Positions 1 to 11,047 of a stretch of DNA of 64,000 nucleotides are shown piece by piece. The DNA comes from Symbiodinium sp. CCMP2592 (taxonomy: Eukaryota; Sar; Dinophyceae; Suessiales; Symbiodiniaceae): the NCBI GenBank assembly GCA_905221615.1, contig CAJNDT010000313.1:806001-870000 (forward strand), given 5' to 3'. Position 1 is the first letter of the stretch. The number at the start of each line of letters is the position of its first letter. The translations under genes and the position numbers were made by a program. The notes beneath the pieces are model-generated. The model was not told the DNA's origin and searched no databases. It saw only the letters and a list, made by a program, of their open reading frames with translations.

Positions 1-349
1 GGGGCTGTGGGAGTGCACCTTTTTCCACAAAATCTAAGTATCGCATTGTCGAGCCACCTAATGAACCACCTGCGAGAATAGGATACAGGCACACGCACAC
101 ATACTTAAACGAGCATTCATTAAACTTTTTTTTACACACATGTATACCAAGGTATGAGTACACAACCGACATTCTTTCTTTCTCGTTCGCAAGCTGTTAT
201 ATCGTTGCCACGGAAGCTCAAACGGTCTTTCTTGGTTCTCTCGTTTCGTATCTCTGAAGCCATGTCGGAGTTTCGTGGTGATCATATACCAGGTTTGCTT
301 CGTGAACTTGGAGGGCGGGATGGCGCACTTACATTCGATGGGGCTATCA

Positions 350-550
350 TGCGCATATATATATATATATATATATATGCAGAATAAAGATATACGGATG
401 AATGTATATACATATGTCTATATATGTATATATCCATATACATATAAGGATATATATATATATATATATATACCCTCATATGTATGTGTGACATTGTGCA
501 TAATAGAGAGCTCGGCATATGTATAAATATATATATATATGTACTTATGA

Positions 551-624
<74 letters not shown>

Positions 625-625
625 A
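350..625. repeat. TA/TATACA microsatellite cluster
   Basis: Near-continuous (TA)n with interspersed TATACA/TATGTA units. The apparent Tyr/Ile-rich ORFs on both strands are products of the repeat. Confidence 0.9.
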
Positions 626-911
626 CTAAAAGTGCCTTACATTAATCGACAAATGTCGACTTTTCACTATTCATACATAGTTACATACACATATCTGTGT
701 GTGGAGCATGCTTCTAGATGTAGTACAAACTTATGATCTATAAATGATATTTTATTTGATTATATTCCTATTATTATCACCAACCATGCCTTTTGCATTA
801 ATACTCTTATCAATACATTTTAAGATAATAACCGAATATTCAATCCAAATAAAGACAACAATAGCACTAGGTATACGAAACTTTTCAATACACACCAAAC
901 CGATATTCTAT

Positions 912-1124
912 AGATTACCAGCAAAAATTGCGTTGTAAAGTGGCACATACATGTATATATCATATTTTAATTATAGTCATATTCAGAAGAATAATCGGAA
1001 TATAGAAAGCATATTGGATTACCAGCAACAAATGCGTTGTAAAGTGGCACATACATGTATTTATCATATTTTTATTTATAATCATATTCAGAAGAATAAT
1101 CGAAATATAGAAAGCATATTGATA
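912..1124. repeat. Tandem duplication, unit about 105 bp
   Basis: Two adjacent copies share the phrases GATTACCAGCAA, TGCGTTGTAAAGTGGCAC and TCATATTCAGAAGAATAATC and differ by a few substitutions. The second copy begins at about 1016. No coding function is apparent. Confidence 0.85.
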
Positions 1125-1287
1125 TGTGGACAAGCTAAACATATAAATCAATGAACAAATCCTCTAACAAGAACGAAATATAATTTAACATACAAGCATA
1201 ATATGTTCTTTAAGCTTATAAAGTTGTTGGCCAATACAATATATAGATATGCACCCATTTAGGAAAGCCTAGGTCTTCCAAATAATT

Positions 1288-2238
1288 GACTTCATATAGA
1301 GATTTATATACAATAAGATAACATATAATCAAAATTATGAAAATCGACAATAACGAACCAGTATCGTAATAACGAACATGAGATTAAAGATAAAACTTCT
1401 ATTAGTATCCAATTACGATGTTTAAAATTAGCAAATATTTTTCTTATACAATAACGTTATGATAAACAAATAAATAATTATACAAACAAATGAAATAAAC
1501 TAGATTCACTAATTATGCCTACAGTTTTTACTTACGAAAGAAAACAAGGTTTCGCATAGAACAGTACCAGTATTATATTTTTTATATCAACACAGTTTAC
1601 ACATGCATTTCAATAATCGGTACTCATACATATTCACAAATATATACCTATATATATAGATAGCACACATGAATACTTACATATTTCCCACGCACAGGTA
1701 TCTATACACATCCAAGTTTTCTAGTATACTAAGAAGAGCCTATGTGAGATTGAAATAAGATTGAATAACTATACCAATTTACAACAATATAATCACCAGT
1801 ACTGTGCACTTCATCTTTGTTTTGTTAGAAAAATAATCACAAAAACTAATTATCGGCGAATCGGTATCTACCTATATATTTCAGAGACCAATTTAATACT
1901 CCTCGTATTAGCACTAAAAATGGTAGTTACTGTAAAACAAGCGGAGTTCGACAGATAATTGATCGCTATATCACGCAGGCGCCGAGTAGCCTACAAGAAT
2001 GACAAAGGCATAATTAATGAATCTAGCTTATTTCATTTGTTTGTATAAGTATTTATTTGTTTATCATAACGTTATTGTATAAGAAAATTTTTTCCTAAAT
2101 TTGAAGACTGTCATTGGATACTAATAGAAGTTTTATTTTTAATCTCATGTTCGTTATTACGATGCTGGTTCGTTATTGTCGTTGTTCATAACCTTGATTA
2201 TATGTTATCTTATTGTATATAAGTCTCTATATGAAGTC
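1288..2238. mobile_element. AT-rich element with ~200-bp terminal inverted repeats
   Basis: The left arm (1288 to ~1490, starting GACTTCATATAGAGA) is repeated in reverse complement at ~2038-2238 (ending TCTCTATATGAAGTC) with scattered mismatches, around a ~550-bp centre. The arms include the matching blocks CATAACGTTATTGTATAAGA and GTTCGTTATT. No transposase and no clear target-site duplication is visible, so it is best called a non-autonomous long-TIR element. Confidence 0.7.
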
Positions 2239-2457
2239 AAGCAGGGATACCCAAATAGCAATCCATATAGAACTATGCAGTATTTGCTTGTGTGTGTACG
2301 ATATGAAGTCTGCACTCAAGGTGACGTCGCTGTAGTTTTGATGCGCCTCGCATACCCACAAAGCTTCTCATCATCCTGAGAACAAAAAATGCTGATGTGC
2401 AAGTGTGGTATTTCGCACTGCTATCTAGTCGTATACGTTGGCCATGCTACTTTATGT

Positions 2458-2787
2458 CCCTGGGAGTGCGCATCTGCCGTGATTTACGCGCGAGTCTTTC
2501 GAAAAAACCAAAAAAATAAAAAAAAAACAAAGAAACCAAGAAACCAACAAAACCAAAAAAAACAAAGAAACCAAAAAAAACAAAAAAAAACAAAGAAACC
2601 AAAAAAACAAATTATCAGAGGCTCCTGGACTGAGGTGTCCATGGCCGGAGAGTGTCAGATCTTTGGTTTTTTTGTTTTTTGTGGTTTCTTTGGTGTTTTT
2701 GGTTTTTTTGTGTTTTTTGGTTTCTGTGTTTTTTTTGTTGTTTCGAAAGACTCGAGCGTAAATCACGGCAGATGCGCACTCCCAGGG
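2458..2787. mobile_element. Foldback element with 47-bp arms and A-rich/T-rich inner arms
   Basis: Outer arms CCCTGGGAGTGCGCATCTGC... and its reverse complement are near perfect over about 47 bp and include CGTGATTTACG and GTCTTTCGAAA. Inside them the left half is a degenerate AAAACAAAGAAACC array and the right half its TTTGGTTTCTTTG complement, with a unique ~50-bp loop at about 2610-2660. The whole element can fold into one hairpin. The long Lys/Asn- and Phe-rich ORFs are repeat artefacts. Confidence 0.85.
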
Positions 2788-2875
2788 TCCCCCGTTCTGT
2801 AAAGTTACCGAGAGAGACCCCGAAAAGCCTCTGTGTTCCGGGGGTGAAAACCAGGCCAGTGTAGACCCAGTGAAG

Positions 2876-2942
2876 GTGTGTTTGGCTCCACCGAGTTGCC
2901 TAACGGATAAGCTCACTTCCTGGATCTCTTCAGACGCCATAA
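2876..2942 (+). CDS. Candidate exon, unknown upstream gene
   Basis: AG|G acceptor at 2875 and a good GTAAGA donor at 2943 bracket an open frame reading VCLAPPSCLTDKLTSWISSD. Its phase-1 end joins in frame to the candidate exon at 3691. The family is not recognised. C-rich repeat before the next exon and G-rich repeat after it agree with a + strand gene. Confidence 0.4.
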
Positions 2943-3037
2943 GTAAGAGAGGGGACCTAACAACAATTCGAAGGGCTAGAGGCTGGTTTAGAAGTTTATA
3001 TGCGCCAGGAGCGGATGTTTGGATTACTGACTCTTCT

Positions 3038-3127
3038 TACTTACCTGTACTATTTTGGGGAGGCTCCTTATCATTTTAATCATGGTATAATGGGCCCCAA
3101 AACCCTGTTATAATTATTAAGGCCTCA
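3038..3127. mobile_element. Family A foldback (MITE-like), degenerate copy
   Basis: Carries the family core TACTATTTTGGGG...CTCCTTAT...TATAATGGGCCCCAAAACCC and the right end TAATTATTAAGGCC. The left end is eroded. Confidence 0.75.
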
Positions 3128-3690
3128 AGCACTAGCTTTCCAGGGCTGTTTACGTATGACTTAGGGCAGGGTTGTAGAAGGAAGGCATAAGGGTTCTATT
3201 TGCGTTTCAATCTTTAGAGGGGAATTACGGGTGTCATCGGGTGTTTCTGTGTGTTCAATCATGTTTGACCAGGGTTCCTGTTTATGTTTGGGGTATGGAG
3301 TGGCCACAGGGCCAGGTTTGAGCGGGCATAGGGCAAGCCTTTTGGGCTTTCATCATCAGGTTGGGTTTTATTGGGTTCTACCAAGGCTCGATAAGGTTCT
3401 GAACCAAGCTCACAGATTAGAACGATTGCAAAAAACAGCAACACATTGAACATCGCGTTCATATGGCAGTATTACTTATCATACAAAACATATCACAATA
3501 AACAAAACCCTGAGTGTTAAACCTCTCACTACGCACTAACCCCTTCAACCGAAATTTGAAACCCCAAACCCCTAAGCCTCACAAACCCCCAGACCTCTAA
3601 AAACCTTAAACCCCCGAACCCTAAACCCTAAACCCCCAAGCCTCACAAACCCCAACCCCTGAAACAGAAACCGCAAAACCGAAAGCTAAG

Positions 3691-3710
3691 GCCTGGCGTC
3701 GAAGTTGCCG
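3691..3710 (+). CDS. Candidate exon, unknown upstream gene
   Basis: Follows a block of CCCTAAACCC repeat and an AG|G acceptor. Read in the phase supplied by the previous candidate exon it gives LASKLP, or LASKLPAAQ if the donor is the GA at 3719 rather than the GC at 3711. G-rich TTTAGGG-like repeat follows immediately. Unrecognised. Confidence 0.35.
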
Positions 3711-4464
3711 GCGGCCCAGAGGGACCTTTTTCATGGAGAAGGGGGTTGGGGGGAAATGTTTAGGGCTTTTAGAGTTTAGAAGGGCCCATAGACCTTCTGG
3801 GGTTTTTAGGGTTTAATAGGGTTTAATTCGGTTTATGGGGCTCATAGGGTCTATAGGATTTGTAGGGGTGTTTGTTACAAGGGTTTGTAGAGGCTTCACA
3901 CAGGGTTTACTGTTTTTCATAAGCTTTACGAAGGTGTGTTGTAAGGTTGTCTGAACGCTTTTAGACAGGTTCCAATTGGTTTTGTAAGGGCTGTAGATGG
4001 GATGCTGCAATTCCTTTTTTGGATTCGTTGGGGCCTAGGGTGGTTCAGGATTTTCAACGAGGGTTGTTAAAGGTTTTTTTCTGCACGGGCCTACATTAGG
4101 AGGGTCCAGCGCAGCTACTAGTAGGTGCAGCAAAGCGATGGAGCATGGAGCCGTAGGGTTTCTGGCATCGGGCCACAAATTTCTCTTTGGTCTTCACCCC
4201 CAGTGCCTAAGACAAACTAACCTCCAAAACTTTGAGTGCCTCGAAAATTTCCGGCACAATGCAGCAGCTTTGGGTTAGTCTTTACCTCTATGACCAGAAC
4301 CCTTAGAACCTAAACCCTGCACCCAACTCTGCAGTTAAAGTCGAAGACCTTAAACCCATCACCATGTGAGCCCTGATCCCCAAACACTGAACCCTTCAAC
4401 ACATTAAAGTCTTCGGATAGCTGAGGAGGTGACCATCGCAGACCTGTGAGCGCGGCACTTTGAG

Positions 4465-4507
4465 GACTCCTTAGCTGCAGTGGCCCGGCGGAGGAGAAGC
4501 AAAAGGA
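4465..4507 (+). CDS. Candidate exon, basic segment
   Basis: AG|G acceptor, then phase-0 frame DSLAAVARRRRSKR to a GT donor at 4508. An overlapping +1 frame is open much further, to a TGA at about 4620 (containing CWDSLMAAVISSIDTALY), so this could instead be a terminal exon. C-rich repeat lies upstream. Function unknown. Confidence 0.3.
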
Positions 4508-7014
4508 GTGTTGGGATAGTTTGATGGCCGCGGTGATTTCGAGTATTGACACTGCCTTGTATAGCTCTACTACTACAATTACATACGATCTTAAGGAAGA
4601 GAAGAAGCAGCACAGGGTGTGAGACAAGGGTCAGTTTTTTTGGTTTCTTGAACGTTTCGCTTTTGAGTTTACCTGGGGTCTTTAGTGTTGTTTTGTAAAG
4701 GGGCGCTGACACTGTTGCTGTTCCTTGTCGTTGGAGTTGGAATTCGAGTTGTGTTTGTGGTGGTTGTTGTTGCTGTTGCCGTTGCTGTGCGTTTTTGGTG
4801 GCAGGGTTTCATCGTCAAGGTGCGTGGTACGCAAACTGTGTCAATGTTACTGCCCTGCATAAGACAAGGGCTCTCGGTGATGACAGTTGTGATCTCGGTA
4901 TAACTCGGTATGATATGATCATGTCGTTGGTGATGGTGAGAAGGACGAAGCTGATGACAGTTGTGTTCAGTCTAAGCTACGCCGAACACGATGGTCATCA
5001 CCGTCTTCCCCTTAATCATAAGTGTCATATTTTTTAATCGCCTCTCTACTTGCGATAGCGTTACTGTTTCAGCTGCTCACCTTCAGAAAGGACTAATTAT
5101 ATAGAGTCGTACTATAGGGGCCTGAAGAATTGTCCATACTATTCGGTGGTTCCCCAGTATAATTACAGTGAGATGGGCCCCAAAACCCTATCTAATTATT
5201 AAGGCCCCTACATTTATGTAGATCCATGGGCACCATGGTTTCCTGCATTGAGGTTTGGGGCGAAGGATTCCGAACATCGTAGCGCACACAGGAAAATTAC
5301 TAGTTCGATCAGCCTCACCGAAACCCGTCGTCTTGCGATGTATACTCCAAGGTTACCGGATACAAGTCGTACGACATGGCACTATGTAGAAGCTACGACC
5401 AGGAGTTGTAGCAGCAGAAACCTGAGCAGAGCTGTCAGACTTGAGCTTCCAGGTTTGAGTTTGGGCTTTAAGCTCACGTCTAGCTTTGTTCAATTACGTC
5501 ACTGTAATTCGTGGAGCATGAGCAGAAATGTTTGTCTGTTCCCATAGAATTGTACCGATAAGGTGTGTATTGTGGACATCTCTTGCAGAGGCTTCAACCT
5601 GTGGCACACCAACCGATAGTGGTCGTAGGCGGTGCAGGCTGGCTTTACCCAATGCTACAAAGCCGATATTCACGTTGGGACATTGGGTTGACCTTCACGG
5701 GGATGTGTGTGCTCAAACACCCTTCGGCCCATGCTCCTTGCAATGAATCAGATTCAACCATAAGCCCTAATTAGACCATTCCGGAAAACAGGAATCCCAA
5801 GGTCCAACAACATGCTCCGACATACGGATGCTTTACATTGACATGAGTTTTACAGTTGTTACATATTTGGGCTCAGGGCCTTATGCATTTCGTGTTTGAG
5901 AGTTTAGGAAGACCTCGACAAGCCGAATCTGTAAATCACCGGTCACGCTCCATGGAAGCCCCAAAAAACCCCCCAAGCCGTCACACCCGCCATGGAAACC
6001 CTCGAAGCTCCAAGCGACGCATTCTGATGCACGACCTTGGGTTTGATCAGCTGGCCATGCCAAGGCGCCGGGCTGCGGGATACTGTAAGGGATACGGTCA
6101 GGACTACTAGAAGGGATACAGTACCTATGAGGGATACTACAAAGAGATATCAAAATGGTTTGATAAGTTATCGGGCTGTGGGGCAGGGTCTCATACTTCG
6201 CAAAAGGGTTGAGGGATTTTGGTTTCGGGCTTTGAGGGTTCATGCCTGCAGGGCCCAAGGGGGTGTCATCCAGAGCTTCTGGTTTCAGTGTTTGGGGCCT
6301 AGGTGCAACACAATGGCATTCGAACTACCGTAGAATCTGTAGAATACTGAGTTACTCATCGAAGGCTTGTCGAAAAGAAAAGGAGCACAGTAATGGTTGC
6401 AGAATGGCAATACATGCCAGGGCCTGGATACCTTAACCCCTAAACCCGATCCTAAGCCCCAATCTGTGGAGAGCTCAGGAGAAGCGGTAGCGACAACAGG
6501 GAACTCTGATACAGGGGTCTCAAGGTAGAAGTAGGGCTTGGAAATAAGGATACAATAAATTATAGGGACTACGCGGGTAAATTGTTACTATTGTGGGAGA
6601 TATAATGGACATGATTTTCACGAACCCCTCGAGCGAGATGTTGCAAGAATCTATCACAGCCAAGCAGAGTTTAGACACGGCTATCAAGGTCAAAGGTTTT
6701 TTCGAGGCAAACCGCAGGTTGTGAGCACGGAAGTCAAGACGATACTCGCATCAAGTTCTGAGCCTAGGTGTCCTCTGGGATAACTTGATTGGCGCCCGTT
6801 ACCAAGTCCCCCCAAGTCCAAAATCCTCAAGTCGTCAAACACCTCAAACCTTTATACATCCGTGAACCCCGAGCCCTAAACATGAGGTCCCTTAAGGCTC
6901 AGATTTGGTCTGCATCCCTCCGTGAACCCTGCGCCTTTAGAGAACCCTCATCCCTTATAGATCCCTCCTAGAACATGGAACCGTGAGGTCAGCCGTGAAA
7001 CCCATGTGCTGCAG
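4508..7014. other. Intronic or intergenic stretch
   Basis: Apart from the family A element at 5.1 kb, I see only GTT/GTG-rich sequence at about 4690-4800, irregular GGATAC repeats at about 6070-6155, and scattered CCCTAAA-like runs at about 6435 and 6800. A possible exon at 5591 is not well enough supported to call. Confidence 0.5.
5103..5218. mobile_element. Family A foldback (MITE-like)
   Basis: Left end CTATAGGGGCCT, core CATACTATT...GTTCCCC...AGATGGGCCCCAAAACCC and right end TAATTATTAAGGCCCCTACA. The two ends are inverted copies of each other. Confidence 0.85.
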
Positions 7015-7057
7015 GCAGTTGTCACATGTCGCTTTCGACAAGGTCGCAGTCACCCAG
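7015..7057 (+). CDS. Candidate exon, unknown upstream gene
   Basis: Bounded by CAG|G and by CAG|GC. The phase starting with one base gives QLSHVAFDKVAVTQ. TTTCGGGTTTACGGG-type G-rich repeat follows within about 60 bp, as after confirmed exons. Unrecognised. Confidence 0.4.
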
Positions 7058-7202
7058 GCCAGGGTCATGTTTAGAAAACTAACGGCTGAGGGTGCTCAGG
7101 GTGTTTCGGATCTACTGGTAGCTTAGGGTTTCGGGTTTACGGGTTCAGGGTTTGACAGGTTTGGGTAGCTGCACTTCTCTTCAGCGTGCTCTTGGATGCT
7201 GC

Positions 7203-7340
7203 CTACGACTACTACTACTACTACTACTACTACTACTGCTACTGCTACTGCTACTGCTACTGCTACTGCTGCTACTACTGCTACTACTGCTACTACTACT
7301 ACTACTACTACCACTACTGCTACTACTACTACTACCACCA

Positions 7341-7408
<68 letters not shown>

Positions 7409-7564
7409 GCTACTGCTACTGCTACTGCTACTGCTACTGCTACTGCTACTGCTACTGCTACTACTACTACTACTACTACTACTGCTACTACTGTTACAAC
7501 TACAACTACAACTACAATTACAAGTACTGCTACTACTACTTCTACTACTACTACTACTACCACC
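7203..7564. repeat. (TAC)n/(TGC)n trinucleotide array
   Basis: About 360 bp of CTA and CTG triplets in blocks: pure CTA, alternating CTACTG, then CTACAA. Long ORFs of poly-Leu, poly-Thr, poly-Tyr and, on the other strand, poly-Val are consequences of the repeat. Confidence 0.95.
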
Positions 7565-8376
7565 ACTGCTCCACCAAGTCCTGTGAAACGATAAGGAGAA
7601 ACACGCGCGATAGCATCATAACGGATGGACAGATTTCACACGATGTTTTTTCAACACCAGTTGCGTTCTCGCCATGGTGGTTTTTGTAGCCAGAGGGGTG
7701 CCCGTGAATGCCTTGCGCTGCGGGGTCAGGGTTCGCAGCGCAGCAAGTATTTTGCATCCTCTAGCCCGGGACATCTCTTCTGAACTACCATGACCTACTG
7801 CAACTCCTGCTTTTCGGAGAGCCTCGGAGAGCCCCTACAAGTTCGGAAGAAGCATAACCGTAAGCAGCAACGAACGTTATAGTCTTGGCAGATGTACTGT
7901 TAGGAACGAGTTGGGGAACTCGCAGTGCCTCCTTGTATAAAGCGCATGACGGTTTCCTGCTGCAGGAGCGACGCCTGCGTTCATAACATAAATGGATAAA
8001 TAGATATTCATATCGACCTGGCCATGATTTTCCAGGAGTTCACGATTTGATCCTTAAGGCTTCGGGCCGGAGGTGATACCGCCTCTCGACCGGACTTTGT
8101 CCTGGTCACTTTCGACACCACTCCACTCCCAGGAGTTCACTTAAACCACGAGGATGCTGATGATGGTCCTCAAGCACAGACCAGGATTAGGTCTTAGTAT
8201 ATGAAGGCCCCACGAAAGCAGAAACTAATTTCACAAATCATAGTCTAGGAACCCCACCCCCCAAATCCGAAAATAGAAACCCCTGAACCCTAACACTTGT
8301 AACCCTCAAGTAGGAAGCCTAGACCTGACCTGTCAGCCCGCGGTAGAGCCTATGTCGTTGGCAGTCCATCTTCGGC
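7565..8376. other. Intronic or intergenic stretch
   Basis: No repeat array or convincing exon seen. The CCCTGAACCCTAA-like run at about 8270-8310 lies just upstream of the next candidate exon. Confidence 0.4.
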
Positions 8377-8431
8377 ATGCCCTCAATGGCCAACGGCCTT
8401 ACCGTGCGCGACCTCTTGCGCGAGGCAGCTG
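8377..8431 (+). CDS. Candidate exon, possible 5' coding exon
   Basis: From ATG at 8377 the frame reads MPSMANGLTVRDLLREAA and ends phase 1 at a GT donor (8432). An in-frame TAG lies about 30 bp upstream, so this may be a start exon; alternatively the CAG at about 8360 is an acceptor without the usual following G. Its phase fits the candidate exon at 10,279. It could start the upstream gene or a long kinesin N-terminus. Confidence 0.4.
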
Positions 8432-10278
8432 GTTGAGGTCTTAGCCAATAGCAGTGATCTCATCGTACAGTCCCCTTCGAATTCATGACGATACTAAGAT
8501 CTTCAAGGTTGGGGCTCTTAGGGCTAGGGTCAGGTTGTTGGAATATTTGGGTGCATGCACAGGTTCCTCATTTTCATTCAGGACCCCGCAATATTCGTAA
8601 CCTTCCCCACCCCCATGTTGAGATGCGATGGTATGAAGGACGCCTTGATGTCTGCTAAAACCAGCGATAACATAGCTACCACCATCGGATCCTGGGCCTG
8701 ATGTTTTCCTGCGGAGTAGCTGAACCCGTGTCGTGGGCGATATGTTTGAATCAGGTGTCCCGTTGGAGTGCCTTTCAGGATGTTAGAATGGCAGGGTCCT
8801 TCAAGGAACATCGCTCGTATCTATTTCGGTGGACAGTCATGCTGACAGTAAGAGTCCTGTAACAACGGGCCGTGTGCCCTGCACTAGTCTTTGACGGCAG
8901 TTGGCTTTGTATGGGGCGTTGCCACGCATGCACCCAAAACTCCCCAAGCCGGTGCCCCCTGGAAGGTGGGCATCTCCCTAGCAGATGCAGATGTCAAGGC
9001 TCACAGAGTCATGGGTGACTCGATCGCAGTTTCGTCGTCATAGTAGGTTGACTCCCCGTTTTGTTTATAGCCTTCTTTGATAGTTTGTGTATGCATATGC
9101 TGAAAAGTTCTTGTTTCGTGTCGTAGTCAGTATGTTATCTCTTCCTTACAATAACTGAACGTTCTTGCTTCGTAGCTGGAAAACTATCTCCTTTCGCAGT
9201 TATTGACTTGTTTGTTTGATTTCCCGTTCCTGACCCCGGCCATTTTGCAACCTTGATCCGTTGTGCCCTGATTTCACTCGTCCGGACTCCAAGATGTCCG
9301 AGTAGCTTCAGATGGGAAATATACATGATATACCGTTCTTTGTCCATAGGCTTCATCGCTCCTTTATGATTTCCTGTGCTTTTTTGCAGGGGGTTGTTTT
9401 GGGGTGCACGATAGCGTTTTCTTCTGCAAAACAGCACGCAGCCTGAGCTAGGGTTGATTGTGGATCACAGTTACAAGTATTGAATGTTGTTACACCGGGA
9501 TTTAATGTTGTTGCGTCGGAAACGGCGTCAGTCTCGAATGTCTGTTTAGGTGTTGGATAAATCCTGGGTTTATGGAATAGGGGTTTCGGGTTGAGAGTTC
9601 CATCCGGTTCACGGCCTGGGTTGTCAAGCCTCACACCTGGCTTGAACCTTGGGTAAAGCCTTACTGCCCCAAAAATTATTCGTAACAGTTGGATATTATC
9701 TCTGATGAATATCTGACATATTATCTATATCTTAAGTAGCCCTGATTATGACCCCTCATATACACCGTTACAGGGCAGGGAACCCAACGTGCCACACCCA
9801 AAGCCCCTGAACCCTAAACCCTCAGCCCTAGGCACTACATCCCCTTCAGCCCCAAGGCAAAACCGTATCATAAGAGCCATGCCCAAAACCCTCAAATCCC
9901 ACGAGCCCTCATACAGAATATCAAGGCCCTGAGCCGTTAAACTTTTAAACCCGTACAACACCCTACAGGAGTGAGCCTTAAACAAAAACCTAGAATTATT
10001 ATTATTAGTGTATCACTATTATAGTATCATCATTATAGTATTATTATTCATTATTACTATAAACCCCAACAGGGGCCGTGACTAAACTCGACTAAGCCCT
10101 ACACGCTTTAGAAAGGCCTACAGGAGACCTTCTCGTGAAACCTCGTAGAGATTGCTAGGACCCAGCAGAAAGTGCCCCGCAGATCGTCTTACTCTTCTTC
10201 TACAAGCTTTTTCGTACAAACCTGACAAAATGTCGCGACAACCTATTCAGAAGATGAGCAACTTCTTAAGAAGCCTAG
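8432..10278. other. Intron-like stretch
   Basis: G-rich TTAGGGCTAGGG lies at the start (about 8515) and C-rich CCCTGAACCCTAAACCC at about 9800, the intron polarity seen elsewhere. An ATT/ATAGT-rich low-complexity run lies at 9995-10,061. No convincing exon. Confidence 0.45.
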
Positions 10279-10319
10279 GCCTGACCGACTCCCAGCGCGT
10301 TCGGATGTTTACTGAGAAG
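10279..10319 (+). CDS. Candidate exon, charged segment
   Basis: AG|GC acceptor. In the phase supplied by the previous candidate it reads LTDSQRVRMFTEK to a GC donor (10,320). The frame stays open to both sides, and upstream in frame is MSRQPIQKMSNFLRS, so the exon may be longer (from about 10,230). It splices in phase to 10,848. Unrecognised. Confidence 0.4.
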
Positions 10320-10847
10320 GCCCGTCGCTGTCTCCCTGACAGGCTGCAGAGGCTTAGGCTTAGCCTTCCTTCAACGGGTTTAGGGCTCAGGCACTACAGG
10401 GGCTGTTAGAAGGACTATTGGAAGGATTCGGAGTACTACAAGGCTTGTTTGAAGAATTGTTATGAGGGTTACTGTGAGGGTGACTCTACGGCTACACTTC
10501 TTAAAGGGTTCCTTAAGGGTGCTAAAAAGTGCCCTTAAGGGTTTCTTTTGCCTCACGATGCAATGCCAGAAGTGGATCCATTGTCAATTCCGAAAAGCCC
10601 AAAGCCTGTATGTTGACATCAGCGAAGCGCACTCTGCTCTCATTCTGCGCACCGCGGCACAGCTAGTGTCCGCGGCCTTGTTTGACCGCCTCCGTTGAAT
10701 TGTTGCTGTCTTGTTTCTGTAAGCTTTCGATGCAGCGGTTCGCTTTTGTCATGCCCTGATACATGCTGCTCATCTTGCCCTAAATAGTCCCGAAAAGAAG
10801 TTGTGCTGTGGTGGTACGCATATATGAACACCCCCCCCTCCTCCAAG

Positions 10848-10889
10848 GCACTGGACAACATACAGCATGCGCGGGAGCTCCACTCGCAG
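10848..10889 (+). CDS. Candidate exon, helical segment
   Basis: AAG|G acceptor and CAG|GT donor enclose the phase-0 frame ALDNIQHARELHSQ, a helix-like sequence. The frame remains open another 30 codons if the donor is not used. Confidence 0.4.
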
Positions 10890-10958
10890 GTGGAGGATTC
10901 GGCTTCCGCCTCAGGAAACTGGTGCTCAAGTCCGGACAAAGGCTGTTCCAGCATTATC

Positions 10959-11047
10959 TTACCTTTGGTTAGTAGGGAATGGAAGAACGGTAGTTATAGT
11001 AGTTATCGTTGTACCCCATTCTACCATTCCCTACTAACCAAAGGTAA
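10959..11047. mobile_element. Family B foldback element
   Basis: Perfect ~24-bp inverted arms (TTACCTTTGGTTAGTAGGGA and its complement) around a ~40-bp loop. A second member with the core CTTAGTAGGG lies at about 49,252-49,366. The right arm ends in GGTAAGT, a donor-like sequence. Confidence 0.85.

Larger units (their letters stand above)
1..2250. other. AT-rich segment, no recognisable gene
   Basis: This stretch is visibly much richer in A+T than the rest of the window and lacks the CCCTAAA/TTTAGGG-like sequence typical of everything downstream. It contains TA arrays, a tandem duplication and a long inverted repeat, listed separately. The small ORFs, such as the hydrophobic one at 744-938, look like AT-rich chance frames and I recognise no protein in them. 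It could be an AT-rich transposon complex or an organelle-derived insert; nothing here decides between them. Confidence 0.6.

Noticed and set aside
282-618. Tyr/Ile-rich ORFs on both strands
   Set aside because: They are translations of TA microsatellites; the same applies to ORFs at 14,824-15,155, 27,149-27,672 and 28,419-28,993.
744-938. Organelle-type membrane protein ORF
   Set aside because: Hydrophobic but AT-driven composition; no recognisable motif of a mitochondrial or plastid protein.
7123-7689. Long poly-Val, poly-Leu, poly-Thr and poly-Tyr ORFs
   Set aside because: All frames of a trinucleotide array are open; no non-repeat coding signal. The same holds at 23,113-23,811 and 61,084-61,815.
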